Below, in pieces: positions 44,930 through 56,700 of a DNA stretch of 64,000 bases. The notes under the pieces are model-generated. The model did not search any database, was not told the origin of the DNA, and worked only from the letters and a program-made list of their open reading frames with translations. Source of the stretch: Prochilodus magdalenae (lineage: Eukaryota > Chordata > Actinopteri > Characiformes > Prochilodontidae); assembly GCA_024036415.1 (NCBI GenBank), contig JAMWET010000026.1, positions 231,001 to 295,000 on the forward strand, in the 5' to 3' direction. Both the position numbers and the translations under genes were made by a program. Each line of letters begins with the position of its first letter. Position 1 is the stretch's first letter.

Positions 44930-45250
44930 GGTTCTCTGGAGTAGCTGCCCCAACTGGACTGGCACCAGGTTGTTCAGCAGGTAAACTGGATTCCCTATAG
45001 TGATGGATCCCCATCTACTACCTTAACAGTATCAGTAGCTAATCTTAGTAATGCTCTGATGGCTGAATGCAGTCAAATCCTCACAACAATGCTCCAACTT
45101 TAGTGTAAAGTCTTCCCGTGTGGAGGCGAAGTCCCTATCAATACCCTGGATTTCAGACAAAATCTTGGAAGAGCAGGTGTGTAAGAACTTCTGGACATGT
45201 GTGTTGGGTTATGGGAACTTCGGAAAATCAGCTTAGTGGTCAGGTTGTGA
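44930..45250. repeat. Dispersed repeat related to 21445-21680
   Basis: Shared 'tagtaatgctctgatggctg' type blocks and 'cttctggacatgtgtgttgg' follow the same order as in the 21-kb copy. Probably a non-autonomous DNA transposon. Confidence 0.5.
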
Positions 45251-45394
45251 TCTGAATGAGGAACAGGGCGTCCACAGGTCAGTATAAAGCCGTGTTTAGC
45301 ATGGTGAAGGTTCTGTACAAGGGGGCGCTATTACCACTCACGCTGAAAGCTTACCAGGCCGCCTTAAACTTTGAAGTTTACTGAACTCTGATAC

Positions 45395-45640
45395 AGTGAT
45401 GTCCTCCATGGGTCATCCTGTTAGGGCCAGCACCATTGGCAGACAACTCCAGGACCACATGCACACAGACAGTTACGATGACTGTCCTTAGCACCACATC
45501 AACGTCACCAGTGATTGCAATGGTGACGTGCCAGACTGTCATGGAGTGACTCAGAATGGGAGCAGGTGATGAGTCCCACTTTGATGTGTCCCACTTTGGT
45601 CTCGGTGGAGACGACCAGCGAATCTGTGTGGAGGTGTCAG
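45395..45640 (-). pseudogene. Tc1-like remnant (minus strand)
   Basis: Blocks such as 'cacatgcacacagacagtta', 'gactgtccttagcaccaca' and 'gactgtcatggagtgactca' are shared with the remnant at 58220-58335. Frames are broken. Confidence 0.5.
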
Positions 45641-45662
45641 TAGTCAAGTCGACCTGGTGGTT

Positions 45663-45663
<1 letters not shown>

Positions 45664-45716
<53 letters not shown>
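45664..45716. repeat. (GATA)n microsatellite
   Basis: About 13 uninterrupted tetranucleotide units. Confidence 0.95.
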
Positions 45717-45729
45717 GTGTGTTCTGTGG

Positions 45730-46130
45730 ATGAATAAGACGGAAATGAGAAGCATCATGCCTGGAAAAAGGCAAACACCGCAGTTCAGCATAGACACCTC
45801 ATCCCATCTGTGAAACACGGTGGTGGTAGTATCATGGTTGGGGCCTGTAGTGCTGCATCTGGGCCAGGGCAACCCGCTATCACTGATGCAACAATGAATT
45901 CTAAACTACACCAGTCATTTCTAAAGTATAATGTCAGAGGATCTGTCCAGGAACCGAAACTCCAGAGAATGTGAGGTCATACAGCAAGACAATGACCCCA
46001 AGCTCACAAGTCATTCTACCAAAGAATCGACTGAAGCTAATGTCTTGGAACATCTGAGTCAAAGTCCAGACCTTAAAACGCTGTACTGTAATACCGGACG
46101 TTTCCTCCAATACATAAACGGCCAACCATA
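45730..46130 (+). pseudogene. Tc1-like transposase remnant (plus strand)
   Basis: A K-H-G-G-G-S-I-M-V block at about 45811-45840, followed by 'agcaagacaatgaccccaag' (the Q-D-N-D-P-K region), is typical of the Tc1 catalytic domain. Stops and frameshifts are present. Confidence 0.65.
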
Positions 46131-46389
46131 ATATTGTAGTCTTGTTTGTTTGGTTGGCTTCTTTTTATCTCCTCTCTGGGTGTGTATGAAAACCGTGTTA
46201 TGCTTTAGTCATATTTAGGAAGAACCTGGCACCATTGCACGTCTACATATGCAACTCAAACACTCTCAGTATATATCAGTGGTTCTGCTATTTCAGGTCA
46301 TGTGTATTCATGTACTGCATTACGTAAGCTCCTGTGACGTGTGAGGTGTGGATATGGGGGTTGTATCCCCTTAAATTCCCTCCCCACCC

Positions 46390-46503
46390 TATATAGTCCA
46401 AAGCCAGATGGATACTGGAGAACAGCCCAGACTTTTGGACTGGGCAACCATGCACAAGACGTTCTTCTTCGCCTAGACCTGCAGCTGCGTTGTCCCCGAG
46501 GCA
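46390..46503 (+). promoter_or_regulatory. Candidate promoter and untranslated first exon of ART gene C
   Basis: A TATATAG box (46390-46396) is followed about 108 bases on by the strong donor GTAAGT at 46504 (cccgaggca upstream). The gene C signal-peptide exon starts about 530 bases downstream. The transcription start would lie near 46420. No transcript data support it. Confidence 0.35.
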
Positions 46504-47035
46504 GTAAGTTTTCACAACTTCTTATTGACGTGCTGATTTTATGGGATTTGTACTAGCATGTTGGCCTTGCATGCATTAACACGGATGGTGGTGATCTAGG
46601 AGCACCGTTACGTTGTGGTTTGTGGTTTAGCAATGTGGTGTACGTCATTCATTTGTTCCATTGAGCCTTTCGCTCAACACCACTGTATAAGCACTTACCA
46701 TGAACTCCTACTTACCATGTGATGCTAGACTTAGTATCAGCTAAGCTATCTTCTTGTTAAGGTTAGCTGCTAAAACAAGCTATCTAGCCATAGCCACGTT
46801 GCCAATGGGTCATTCCCAGCTTGTTTATTTCAGAAGGTTCAGCTTAAGTTGCTACTGCTCTGCCTATACTCTAGTTTCTTGTCTAACGTTGCCCCCTGGT
46901 GGTCATCCTTGGATTAAGACTAGGCATGGTCTTGTCTTCCGATGGAGAAACCTCATTCGGAGTGCTGCGTAGGCCAGGACTAGGCTTTGTCTTTGTCCGG
47001 GAATTGATCCTACATCTCTTGTCTGGTTTTTCCAG

Positions 47036-47118
47036 GGTAAGGCAGGAAGAGTGATATCATGGAAGGCCAGGGCTGGAGTCTTTGCCTGGTGATATTCCTC
47101 CTCACATTCTCCCACAAT
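47036..47118 (+). CDS. ART gene C exon with signal peptide (coding from 47059)
   Basis: The acceptor ggtttttccag precedes 47036. The ATG at 47059 opens 20 codons with a hydrophobic core and ends at the donor GTAAGT (47119), phase 0 as in A and B. Confidence 0.7.
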
Positions 47119-50100
47119 GTAAGTTGTTCTTTGGATTCTTTCTCATATAAATGAGCTCATAACTAGAAGAGTACATCTCCATTTATGCTCGGCTTTATCG
47201 GACCCTCAGAGGAACCTAATATGGAGGTCATTTGAATAAGCCAACTGAATTATTTGACTGGTTAATAAGTGATCTACAGGGATTGATACGTTTCAGTTGG
47301 CAACAATGCTTTTAACCCTAACCCTTCTCAATCTTAAATGACCATTTGGGAATCCAGTGGCTGTGGAAAAGATGAGGGGTCAAATTATCATTCCCCATGA
47401 AGCCAAGAAGACAGCCAAGGAGAAGATGAAATAGCCAGAACGGATTCAAAACTGTCCACCTGGAAGGATAGTCGAGAGTTGTCAGCTTGGAGCTGTTGGT
47501 GAAGTCGAATCGTAACAGACGGGCAGTAGAACTCAGAGCACTGTAAGACCATTTCCACATGACCAGAACTCAGGATTGGGGCCAAGCAGCTGCCTGGACA
47601 CTGGAAAACCGTTTGCTAGTGATGCTAGTCAGAATGCTTCAACTTACTAGGAACTGGAAGACTGGACTGGAAAGCCTTTGAGGGAAGTGAGTTATGGTTT
47701 GGGAGTTCTTAAGGGTGGGCTACAGTTGGTCCAGTCTGGGCTCAGCAATGATATGTGGTAACTAAATGAAGTCAGTTGATGGCTTGAATGTACTGAACGA
47801 CCAGGTCATCACTGAAATGGCCATATTCCAGGATGTGGAATTCCAACATTAGGAATCATCTTTACACGAACTGGCCCCCACAGAGACCTGACCTTATCAC
47901 CATTGAAAGTCTTTGGGATGTGTTAAAGTGGCTCGAGTTTGGTGAAGGCTGGACCCCCCCAAATTGTGGTGGCACTGATATAGGACTGAGGAACACGGAG
48001 GAGAGCGAATGGTTCTATACATGCCTACTGGCTTTATGGTTCTCCTCATTTCGAGATCTCCAATATCTTCATATCGCCAGTCTGTCTTCTATATCTTCTG
48101 TTCTCTGAGAAAGACTGACCCTCAGACTCTGTTTCTTTGTATATCGATCTTTCCTGTAGGTCAGTGCGGAGAAGAGAGTGCTAGACATGGCTCCTGATGC
48201 TGTAGACGACGTCTTCTCAGGGTGTCGTGACAGAGTGATCCAGAGCGTCACAGCACCAGGAGGCCTGTTGCAGAAAGAGCTCAAGGCCAGGAAGGATTTC
48301 ACGGAGATGTGGAGGGGTCACGGTGGAACTTGTGAGAAGCAAATCTATGGCGCAACACCACATCATCTGGCTGCCCTGCAGGCCTACGGGAATTCTGGAG
48401 TTAAATTCCGGAAGACGTTCAACGGAATGGTTCAGACCAAAGGCAGAAACTCCACCACGTACCTAGAAGAGTTTCCCTTCAAGTCTCTTCACTTCCTGCT
48501 GACCGATGCCCTACGACTTCTAAACCCTGGCAAGACTTGTAGAACCGTGTACTTCGGCACAAGCAATCTATATACGGCAGAGACTGGGAAGGAGGTGCGG
48601 TTTGGGAGGTTCCTTCATCCCAGAGTTCAGGAAAGCTCTGAAATTGAAGCAGCTGAGTCTGAAGGCCAAGGCACGCTGTTCAACATCACCTCCTGTTCTG
48701 TGGTTAACGTTGAGAACTACACGTGCACGTCCGAGGAAATCGAGCAGCTGATTTCCCCGACCGAGGTCTTCACGGTGCAGAGCATCAAGCACATTTCCTC
48801 TGATGAAGCCCAGTTTAAAATAATCACATTAACACATTCACGCTTCCTGAGCAATCACGACTGCTACCTGTTCACCGGGTAAGTCAAGGACCCTAACTAT
48901 GAGTGCCATACTGTGTTCATATAGAGTTTTTACCATGAGCTGTAGAACCAAATCTCAGAAGGTATAGATACCCTGACTAGATACCCTACTAGATCTATAG
49001 ATACCTTGGCGTTTATGAATTACTAACTGTGCTAGATCTATAGATACCCCAACGTTCATTAATTAACTGTACTAGATCTACAGATACCCGACGTTCATTA
49101 ATTACTAATTGTGCTAGATCGATATATACCCCAACATTCATTAATTACTAACTGTACTAGATCTATAGATACCCCAACATTCATTAATTAACTGTGCTAG
49201 ATCTATAGATACCCCAACATTCATTAATTACTAACTGTACTAGATCTATAGATACCCCAACGTTCATTAATTAACTGTACTAGATCTATAGATACCCCGA
49301 CGTCCATTAATTACTAACTGTACTAGATCTATAGATACCCCGACGTTCATTAATTAACTGTACTAGATCTATAGATACCCCGACGTTCATTAATTAACTG
49401 TACTAGATCTATAGATACCCCGATGTTCATTAATTACTAACTGTACTAGATCTATAGATACCCCGACGTTCATTAATTACTAACTGTACTAGATCTATAG
49501 ATACCCCGACGTCCATTAATTACTAACTGTACTAGATCTATAGATACCCCGACGTTCATTAATTACTAACTGTACTAGATCTATAGATACCCCGACGTTC
49601 ATTAATTACTAACTGTACTAGATCTATAGATACCTCGACGTTCATTAATTACTAACTGTACTAGATCTATAGATACCCCGACGTTCATTAATTACTAAGT
49701 GTACTAGATCTATAGATACCCCGATGTTCATTAATTACTAACTGTACTAGATCTATAGATACCGCGACGTCCATTAATTACTAACTGTACTAGATCTATA
49801 GGTACCCCGACGTTCATTAATTACTAACTGTACTAGATCTATAGATACCCCGACGTCCATTAATTACTAACTGTACTAGATCTATAGATACCCCGACGTT
49901 CATTAATTACTAACTGTACTAGATCTATAGATACCCCGACGTCCATTAATTACTAACTGTACTAGATCTATAGGTACCCCAACATTCATTAATTACTAAC
50001 TGTACTAGATCTATAGATACCCCAACATTCATTAATTAACTGTACTAGATCTATAGGTACCCCGACGTCCATTAATTACTAACTGTACTAGATCTATAGA

Positions 50101-51256
50101 TACCCTGACGTTCATTAACTACTAACTGTACTAGATCTATAGATACCCCGACGTTCATTAATTACTAACTGTACTAGATCTATAGATACCCCGACGTTCA
50201 TTAATTACTAACTGTACTAGATCTATAGATACCCCGATGTTCATTAATTACTAACTGTACTAGATCTATAGATACCCCGACGTTCATTAATTACTAACTG
50301 TACTAGATCTATAGATACCCCGACGTCCATTAATTACTAACTGTACTAGATCTATAGATACCCCGACGTTCATTAATTACTAACTGTACTAGATCTATAG
50401 ATACCCCGACGTTCATTAATTACTAACTGTACTAGATCTATAGATACCCCGACGTTCATTAATTACTAACTGTACTAGATCTATAGATACCCCGACGTTC
50501 ATTAATTACTAACTGTACTAGATCTATAGGTACCCCGACGTTCATTAATTACTAACTGTACTAGATCTATAGATACCCCGACGTTCATTAATTACTAACT
50601 GTACTAGATCTACAGATACCCCGACGTTCATTAATTACTAACTGTACTAGATCTATAGGTACCCCGACGTTATTAATTATTAACTGTACTAGATCCGACG
50701 TACCCCGACGTACATTAATTACTAACTGTACTAGATCTATAGATACCCTGACGTCCATTAATTACTAACTGTACTAGATCTATACTAGACGTTCATTAAT
50801 TACTAACTGTACTAGATCTATAGATACCCCGACGTTCATTAATTACGAACTGTACTAGATCTATAGATACCCCGACGTCCATTAATTACTAACTGTACTA
50901 GATCTATAGATCTGTCCTTCTTTTGAGCTTCTTACGAAAGGTACTAGATCTATAGATCTCACATTAATTTCTTATAGATCTATAGATAATCTAGACTAAA
51001 TGGGTTCGTATGTGATTTATCTGACCCAGTACGAGGTTTGGGACTATGTCAGATCTTGTTCTACTAAGAGAGCTCTGTTGTATTACGCTGTGTGTCCAGT
51101 ACACTGTTTACTGACTCCTCATTCTTTCCTTTCTCCCTGCCCACCGGCTGAAGCTTTCCTATTGGATCCTCTCCTCCACTATTGACCAACAAGACTCTGA
51201 CGTTGGTGCTCCTCATTCTTGCCGTGTTTCTGCCAGGGGCCGTGCTGTACTGGTGA
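47059..51256 (+). CDS. ART gene C: GPI-type ecto-ADP-ribosyltransferase, most diverged active site
   Basis: Predicted CDS join(47059-47118, 48160-48878, 51154-51256), 293 residues, same length and exon phases as gene B. Exon 1 has a signal peptide unlike those of A and B (M-E-G-Q-G-W start, V-I-F-L-L core). Exon 2 encodes the catalytic domain with ExE as E213-I-E215, Phe152 at the first-motif Arg position, and L-H-P-R (172-175) in place of the F-I-S-G-S motif of A and B, so both Arg and Ser of the R-S-ExE triad appear lost. Exon 3 carries a hydrophobic C-terminal tail consistent with a GPI signal. The catalytic core around 48450-48560 is nearly identical to B at the DNA level. It could bind a ligand without catalysis, as proposed for mammalian ART family members lacking this triad. 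Confidence 0.85.
47119..48159 (+). other. Intron 1 of ART gene C with a Tc1-like trace
   Basis: A short plus-strand block around 47866-47950 (W-P-P-Q-R-P-D-L-I-T-I-E-S-L-W-D) is the decayed C-terminal motif of a Tc1 transposase. Nothing else was recognised in the intron. Confidence 0.55.
48160..48878 (+). CDS. ART gene C catalytic-domain exon
   Basis: The acceptor ctttcctgtag precedes 48160. The exon begins V-S-A-E-K-R and is open to the donor GTAAGT at 48879, with the in-frame TAA at 48880-48882. The segment after RFGRF is rich in E and S and differs from A and B, while the core before it is nearly invariant. Confidence 0.9.
48950..50990. repeat. 43-bp minisatellite filling intron 2 of gene C
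   Basis: The unit is of the form 'ctgtactagatctatagata' + 'ccccgacgttcattaattac' + 'taa'. The 43-base period was measured at 50168 and 50211; some units lack tact. About 48 units, highly homogeneous in the middle and degenerate at the edges. Nearly every unit keeps AGATCT and a cgacgt(t/c) CpG pair. Confidence 0.95.
51154..51256 (+). CDS. ART gene C last exon: GPI-type tail
   Basis: A long pyrimidine tract and gctgaag precede 51154. GG from exon 2 plus C makes Gly. About 13 polar residues lead into a hydrophobic stretch rich in L, V and A that ends L-Y-W-TGA. AATAAA follows at 51302-51307. The acceptor lacks the preferred C before AG, so the border is slightly less certain than in A and B. 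Confidence 0.7.
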
Positions 51257-51301
51257 AGATGGTTTTAATGTAGGACTGCTCTGAAGGGCCAGAGCTCCTT
51301 T

Positions 51302-51307
51302 AATAAA
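51302..51307 (+). terminator. Poly-A signal of ART gene C
   Basis: AATAAA 46 bases after the stop codon. Confidence 0.65.
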
Positions 51308-51419
51308 TGAGCTCCTCCTGAAGGCAGCTCGGGGTTTCTGAATTTCCCAGTCTAATAGTAATCTGTAAGACAGTTATAGTTTTAACTCAGTGTCTGTTTT
51401 AACTGTGCACTATTACACT

Positions 51420-51795
51420 AGGTGGTTCTTTAAGGATCCTCTATATAGTATATATATAGTATAGAGTTCTATATAGAACCATTTCATGATGCATTTGGAT
51501 GCTGGATTCTTTGGATGGTGAAGCGGTTCTTCAGACTGATTTGCGAATGCTGCTGTCATAACAAAAATATTGTGTCTCCATTTTGGTCATTTTTCAGTTT
51601 TTTTTTTTTTTTCTTCAAAATATGAAACTACCTATTGGCCTTTGCTTTGTGTGTGAATTTCATGAGGAATGGACCAAAATAAATGGCCCAGATTTACTTG
51701 GAAAGACGTCTGGTTCCATTGACTTACATTAAAAGTGAAGTAGGTTTTTTCCTTCTCCTGTAAAGTTACTGTTTTACAGAAACAAGGTTTTGTTC
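51420..51795. mobile_element. Two adjacent MITE fragments
   Basis: 51420-51540 has an inverted tctatatagtatatatatag core with ggttcttt/gaacc motifs of a common fish element. 51545-51790 is copy 4 of the 265-bp MITE family (minus orientation), interrupted by a T-run at 51598-51614. Confidence 0.5.
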
Positions 51796-52900
51796 TGAGG
51801 GCAGCGGTTCTACAGAGCACCACGAAGGTTCTTCTGGACCGTACCAATAGAAGAGCCAGTGTGGTGCGATGATGAGAACATAAGGAATGGTTGTATAGCT
51901 TCACCACTACAGATTATTTGTATAGGTCTATAGTTTTGCAAAATGAACTAACTCATTAGCCAATTGGCATATTAGCAAAATTCAGATTGTGCTACGACCT
52001 GTGTCATGATTTAGCCCCCCCAAAAAAACTCAAATTACAATTAAAAGATATAGAAAGACATAAGTGGTGGACTACAAACCGTATTCCCAAATGAATCTAG
52101 CATGTATCCTAACTTGCTGTCCAGCATAATAAACCATAAAGTTAAATCAAGTTTGCTGGACCATAAAAATATATAACGCTTCCATAAGCATCGCCTTCAA
52201 TATCAGGTAGACGGGCAAGGTGCTTCCTCAGGATAAACTTCCTCAGGCGGATTTTATATGGACTCCTGCTGCAGCCGGGGTCACTGGTGTTTATAAGACC
52301 TGGGTAAAGCGTAGGGTCTCCTGACCTGATTCCAAGGCTTTTCCTGTAGGCGAAACTGGTGTTTATCTACCCCCCTGCCTTGGCTGTACCCTGAACTAGG
52401 AAACCGGCAGAGGAAAACCCACCGTGCCCTGGCTGTCGGCTGTCTATCAGCTCCACTGCTGTCCTAGGAAGGTGAAAACATCCAGGCCCAGGAAAACTCT
52501 GTCCTTACACCACTACGCTTACTGAACTCGTCCCTGCTTCCCTGGAATTCCGGCCCAGCGCCTCCGACCTGTTTAGTACTGATGGTCTCTGTACTCATCA
52601 GTACTCCCATCTGGACTGATTAAGGTTCTTAGGTTAAATCAGCTAGGGGTGTCTCAATTCCATTGTTTCACATCTGATACCGATATTGACGATGTTGAGG
52701 ATCTGCTGATTCCGATACTTATCCGATACCGTCCTTTTCCCTGTTCTCCTTTCAGCTTAGTGAATATTCATGATGAACCGACCAATAGAATCGCTCCAAA
52801 CCTGCTTAGTAATAAACCTTGTTCTATCAGCTCCACTGCAGTTTAAGAAAGCTGGTTCATCCACCTGGGAAGCTCCATTCTGGAGGACTTTAGAAAGTAT
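51796..52900. other. Non-coding stretch between ART gene C and kcnip
   Basis: No exon signals or repeats shared with the window were recognised. Composition is mixed. Confidence 0.4.
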
Positions 52901-52908
52901 CTACACAG

Positions 52909-53435
52909 TCGGTTCACATTATTATTACCACTTCCTACTCCTACTAAGGAAGACACGTGTGCTGAGGTGGGTGGCTTGATGGGTATTTAAGGTGTGCAAT
53001 GGACAGTCTCAACCGATTTGGGTATTAACCCATCCTCCCAGAACACGTACACCCATACATCCTGATGGTCTTGCCTAGGGCGGGTGGGATTTTCGAGAAA
53101 GGCAATACGACATGGCTAGAAATGTTCCACACTGGTTGGACGAGCTTGACCAAAGACTTCCAAGTACTACCCTGGACCCTAATTCCCCAGACTTGAACCC
53201 AGTTGAGCAGCATCTGTGGGACCACCTCAATTGTCATGTGCGCTCTATGGATCCTCCCCTACACTCCCCCCATGCAGCTATGGGAGGCACTGCAGTCAGT
53301 ATGGCTCCAGATACCGTGACAACCTACCAGGACCTTACTGAGTCACTCTCAGCCCATCTAGCTCCTGCCCGTGCTGCACATGGGGGTTATTGCATATTAG
53401 CTTGTGGTCATAATAATGTGACTCGAGTGTGTATA
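52909..53435 (+). pseudogene. Internally deleted Tc1-like element with terminal inverted repeats
   Basis: The left end (ttcacattattattaccac) is inverted at the right end (gtggtcataataatgtgac) with two mismatches. The interior keeps the transposase C-terminal [13 protein letters not shown] motif at about 53190-53230. The N-terminal half is missing. Confidence 0.7.
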
Positions 53436-53679
53436 TCACAGCAGGGATGGACTAAATGTGGAGGACACACATTCAGACGACCCTTTGAACACAATGTAAA
53501 CAGCACCACCTCTTGACAGCATGGCTGCTGAGTGCTGGCATGCTTAGACAGCTGCCGGCTCCACTTTCATTAGTGAAAGACTGGCTGAGCACTCTCCACC
53601 CATGAGTACACACACACCTACACCCTCCAGGCTACGCATTCCTGGCCTGTAAGAAGAGGAACTCATTGAGACGCTGAAC

Positions 53680-53764
53680 ATGAGCAGGAGACGACGCTGT
53701 AAGCGGCGGCTGGTGAAGTTCATCCAGAACGTCCGTCAGCTGGTGACAGGAACTCTGAGTCCAG
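53680..53764 (+). CDS. kcnip: kcnip first coding exon
   Basis: The ATG at 53680 has an in-frame TAA 30 bases upstream (53650-53652), which supports this start. It encodes 28 residues, basic then amphipathic ([12 protein letters not shown]), and ends at the donor GTAACG (53765), phase 1. KChIP N-termini vary by alternative first exons, so others may exist outside. Confidence 0.7.
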
Positions 53765-56700
53765 GTAACGCCATTTTCTTCAGACCCCTAACTGGTTTGC
53801 ACCTAAAAGCTGGGTGGGTGGGTGTGTGATGTGTTGTGGCTCCTTCCTGGATGGGTTAATATCACAACGTGAAGGATGCTAATCATGAACAGGTGATCTG
53901 AGACCAGATTCTAGATGCCTATGGTGGACTCCAATGGGGCTATTTCTGTTAGCAATGGGGTTTCAGTCTCAGTGGCTTTATTGGTCTTCAGAAATGTCCA
54001 ACTTTAAGATATTTGGTTTCTTCAAAAAGCTTCTGGGCCTCGTATATCTTTGCTTGCAATTTGCTTTGCCATTTAGCCATCAGTTCCTGTCAGTTTGTCC
54101 AGATAGCACGTTAGCATTGACCCAACGTTAGCTCAGAAGCATTGCTTACTTTGGTACAACACTGGCAAATCATTGTCAATCAAAGTCAATCAATATTTTG
54201 GCCAACAGTCCAATGTCCCCAAAGTCCTAAGTTCCCAATTTTATAGAGTAATTAATTTGCTCATCCCCACAAACTGATCTAGACCCGATGCACTGACCCT
54301 TCTTAATGTAATTCCCGAGGAACCGATGTCACCACCATCACCCGATGATTCCTGAATGGACCCTAGCTGTAATTTTACAGTTTTGCTGTTTTATTATTTA
54401 AAATATGAAACTACCGTATGTATCTAGCAATGAAGAGTCCATAGCACATCTGTAGGGTTAATAACAGCATCAGGTATATAACTATCTGAGGGAAATCAGC
54501 TGAATGTCATTAAACTCTTCATATTCCAAAATTCCCTATAAAAATGAGCGAGATATAGCTGTATATATCAATGGTGGTGGTGGTGGTGGTATGGGGCCCT
54601 CTGACGTTTGATACCGGACCACCCAAAATGACCACAGTCCTGAAATTAAATGTAAAAAACAGATATATATTTTTTATATTTCATGTTTTGACTATGAAGT
54701 TATCCTTATCTATCCATTAGGTGAACCAGTTATGTGGGTTTACCAGTTTTAGCCTTGTGTTAACTGTATCCAGTTAATATTTAGTCTCGTTTTGTTGGAT
54801 AAAGCTGTAAGATATCAGGATGGTAGATATTAGAATTTGTTTTGCAGCTTTGTTTTTAAGAGCTCAGGATGGAAACTCATTCGGAGCACTGGTTGGGCTT
54901 TCTGCTTGGTTGCATGAAAACATTTTAAAGCATATCGTTGCTGTCCAAAGAAAAACAGGTATCTCTAAAATGGCTACTTTACAGGAGAGGCAAAAACCTC
55001 ATTTCATTTGAATGGAAGTCAATGGAACCAGACATCTTTCCAAGCAGATTTGGGTCATTTCTGTTTGTCCATTCATCATGGAATTTTTTACACAGTGTAA
55101 ACAGCAGCTCACGTGATCAAATGAGGCATAAAAGTAAAAATCAACAAAAATGGAGATACATGTTTTTCTTTGGACAGCGACGATATATAGGAAAATTTCT
55201 ACTGTTGTAAAAATGACAAAAACAATAAAAAGACCATTGCAATATTGGAAAACAGACACTGACTAAAATCCAGGGAGTGCATTTCAGCCATATACAAAAA
55301 TGTATTGGATTTTTGCTGTTTTTCTTAAAGTAAACAAAGTTAAAACATGAATTTAAAGCTGAAAACATAATAAATAAAATAATTAAAATAATCAAAATAT
55401 CATCACAACTCTTGTATTTAGTACCAATTAATAAAATAAATATCAAAAATTAAATTAAAATATTTAAAAGATGCTAAGTTTTTGCGCAGCTTCATTTTAT
55501 ATTCATGTTTCACGCCTAATAAGTTAAAATACAGTAAATTAACCAACATGAGTGCAATTAAATGGACAGACGTTCGTCTTCTGTGGAAGCTGGTGTTAGC
55601 TTGTGGGCCTGGGGTGCCCAAACTTTTGCTTTAGATTGTGTTTTTTCTCCACTGGAGCGCTGGATAGTCGCCGTGATGGCGTCACTAGGAACTGGGTCAG
55701 TGGTATTATGCTCTCTGAAGGAGACACCACTTAGCAAAGGTGTCTGGTTACCTGGGCCTGATCCGGCACTGCGGTGAATTTTTAATTCTGTGTGTTGAAC
55801 TGAAGGACGGCATCAATACACCATAAACATACAACCGGATTTTCACACTAACAGTCCTACAAATATATATTTACTGTGAGAGTAGATTTACATGATAGCA
55901 TGCATTTAAGGTACCATAGCAACACAACAGCATCCATTTAAAGTACCGTAGCAACACAATAGCATCCATTTAGGGTACCTTAGCAACACAATAGCATCCA
56001 TTTAAGGTACCTGGTAACTGTTATCAGTCCTGCACATCAGCTTGGAGGAACTTTAGCCAGTTCCTCCGTACAGAACAGCCCCAACTCGGCTATGATGGTG
56101 GGCTTCCCTCCAGGAACTGCTGGCTTCAGGTCCTCCCCCAACATTTCTACAGGATTAAGGTCAGGACTTTGACTTGGCTGTTCTAGAACAACTGCCCGAC
56201 TCAGGTTCTCTTGAGGTTCAGCACACGGACTGATGTGCTGATGTGCCAAGCAGAACAGTTACCGGAACTGTGGTACCCAAAACGGATGCTATTGTGTTGC
56301 TAGGGTGTTGCCGTGGTATCCAAAATGGTTGCTAGGGTAAGACTATGTGATTGCTATGGAACACTAGGTGGTTGCAAGCATGTTGCAAAGTGCTATACTA
56401 TTGCCAGTGATTGCTAAGATGTGGGTTGCCAGCTACTATGGCATCCAAGATGAATGCTCGGGTGTTGCTAGGTTGTTGCTATGGAATCCCAGGTCGTTTC
56501 TCGGGTGTTGCTAGGTTCTTGCTATGGAATCCCACGTAGTTTCTCGGGTGTTGCTAGGTTGTTGCTATGGGATCCCAGGTAGTTTCTCAAGTGGGTGCTA
56601 GGTAGTTGCTATGGAATCCCAGGTAGTTTCTCAGGTGGGTGCTAGGTTGTTGCTATGGAATCCCAGGTAGTTTCTCGGGTGGATGCTAGGTTGTTGCTAT

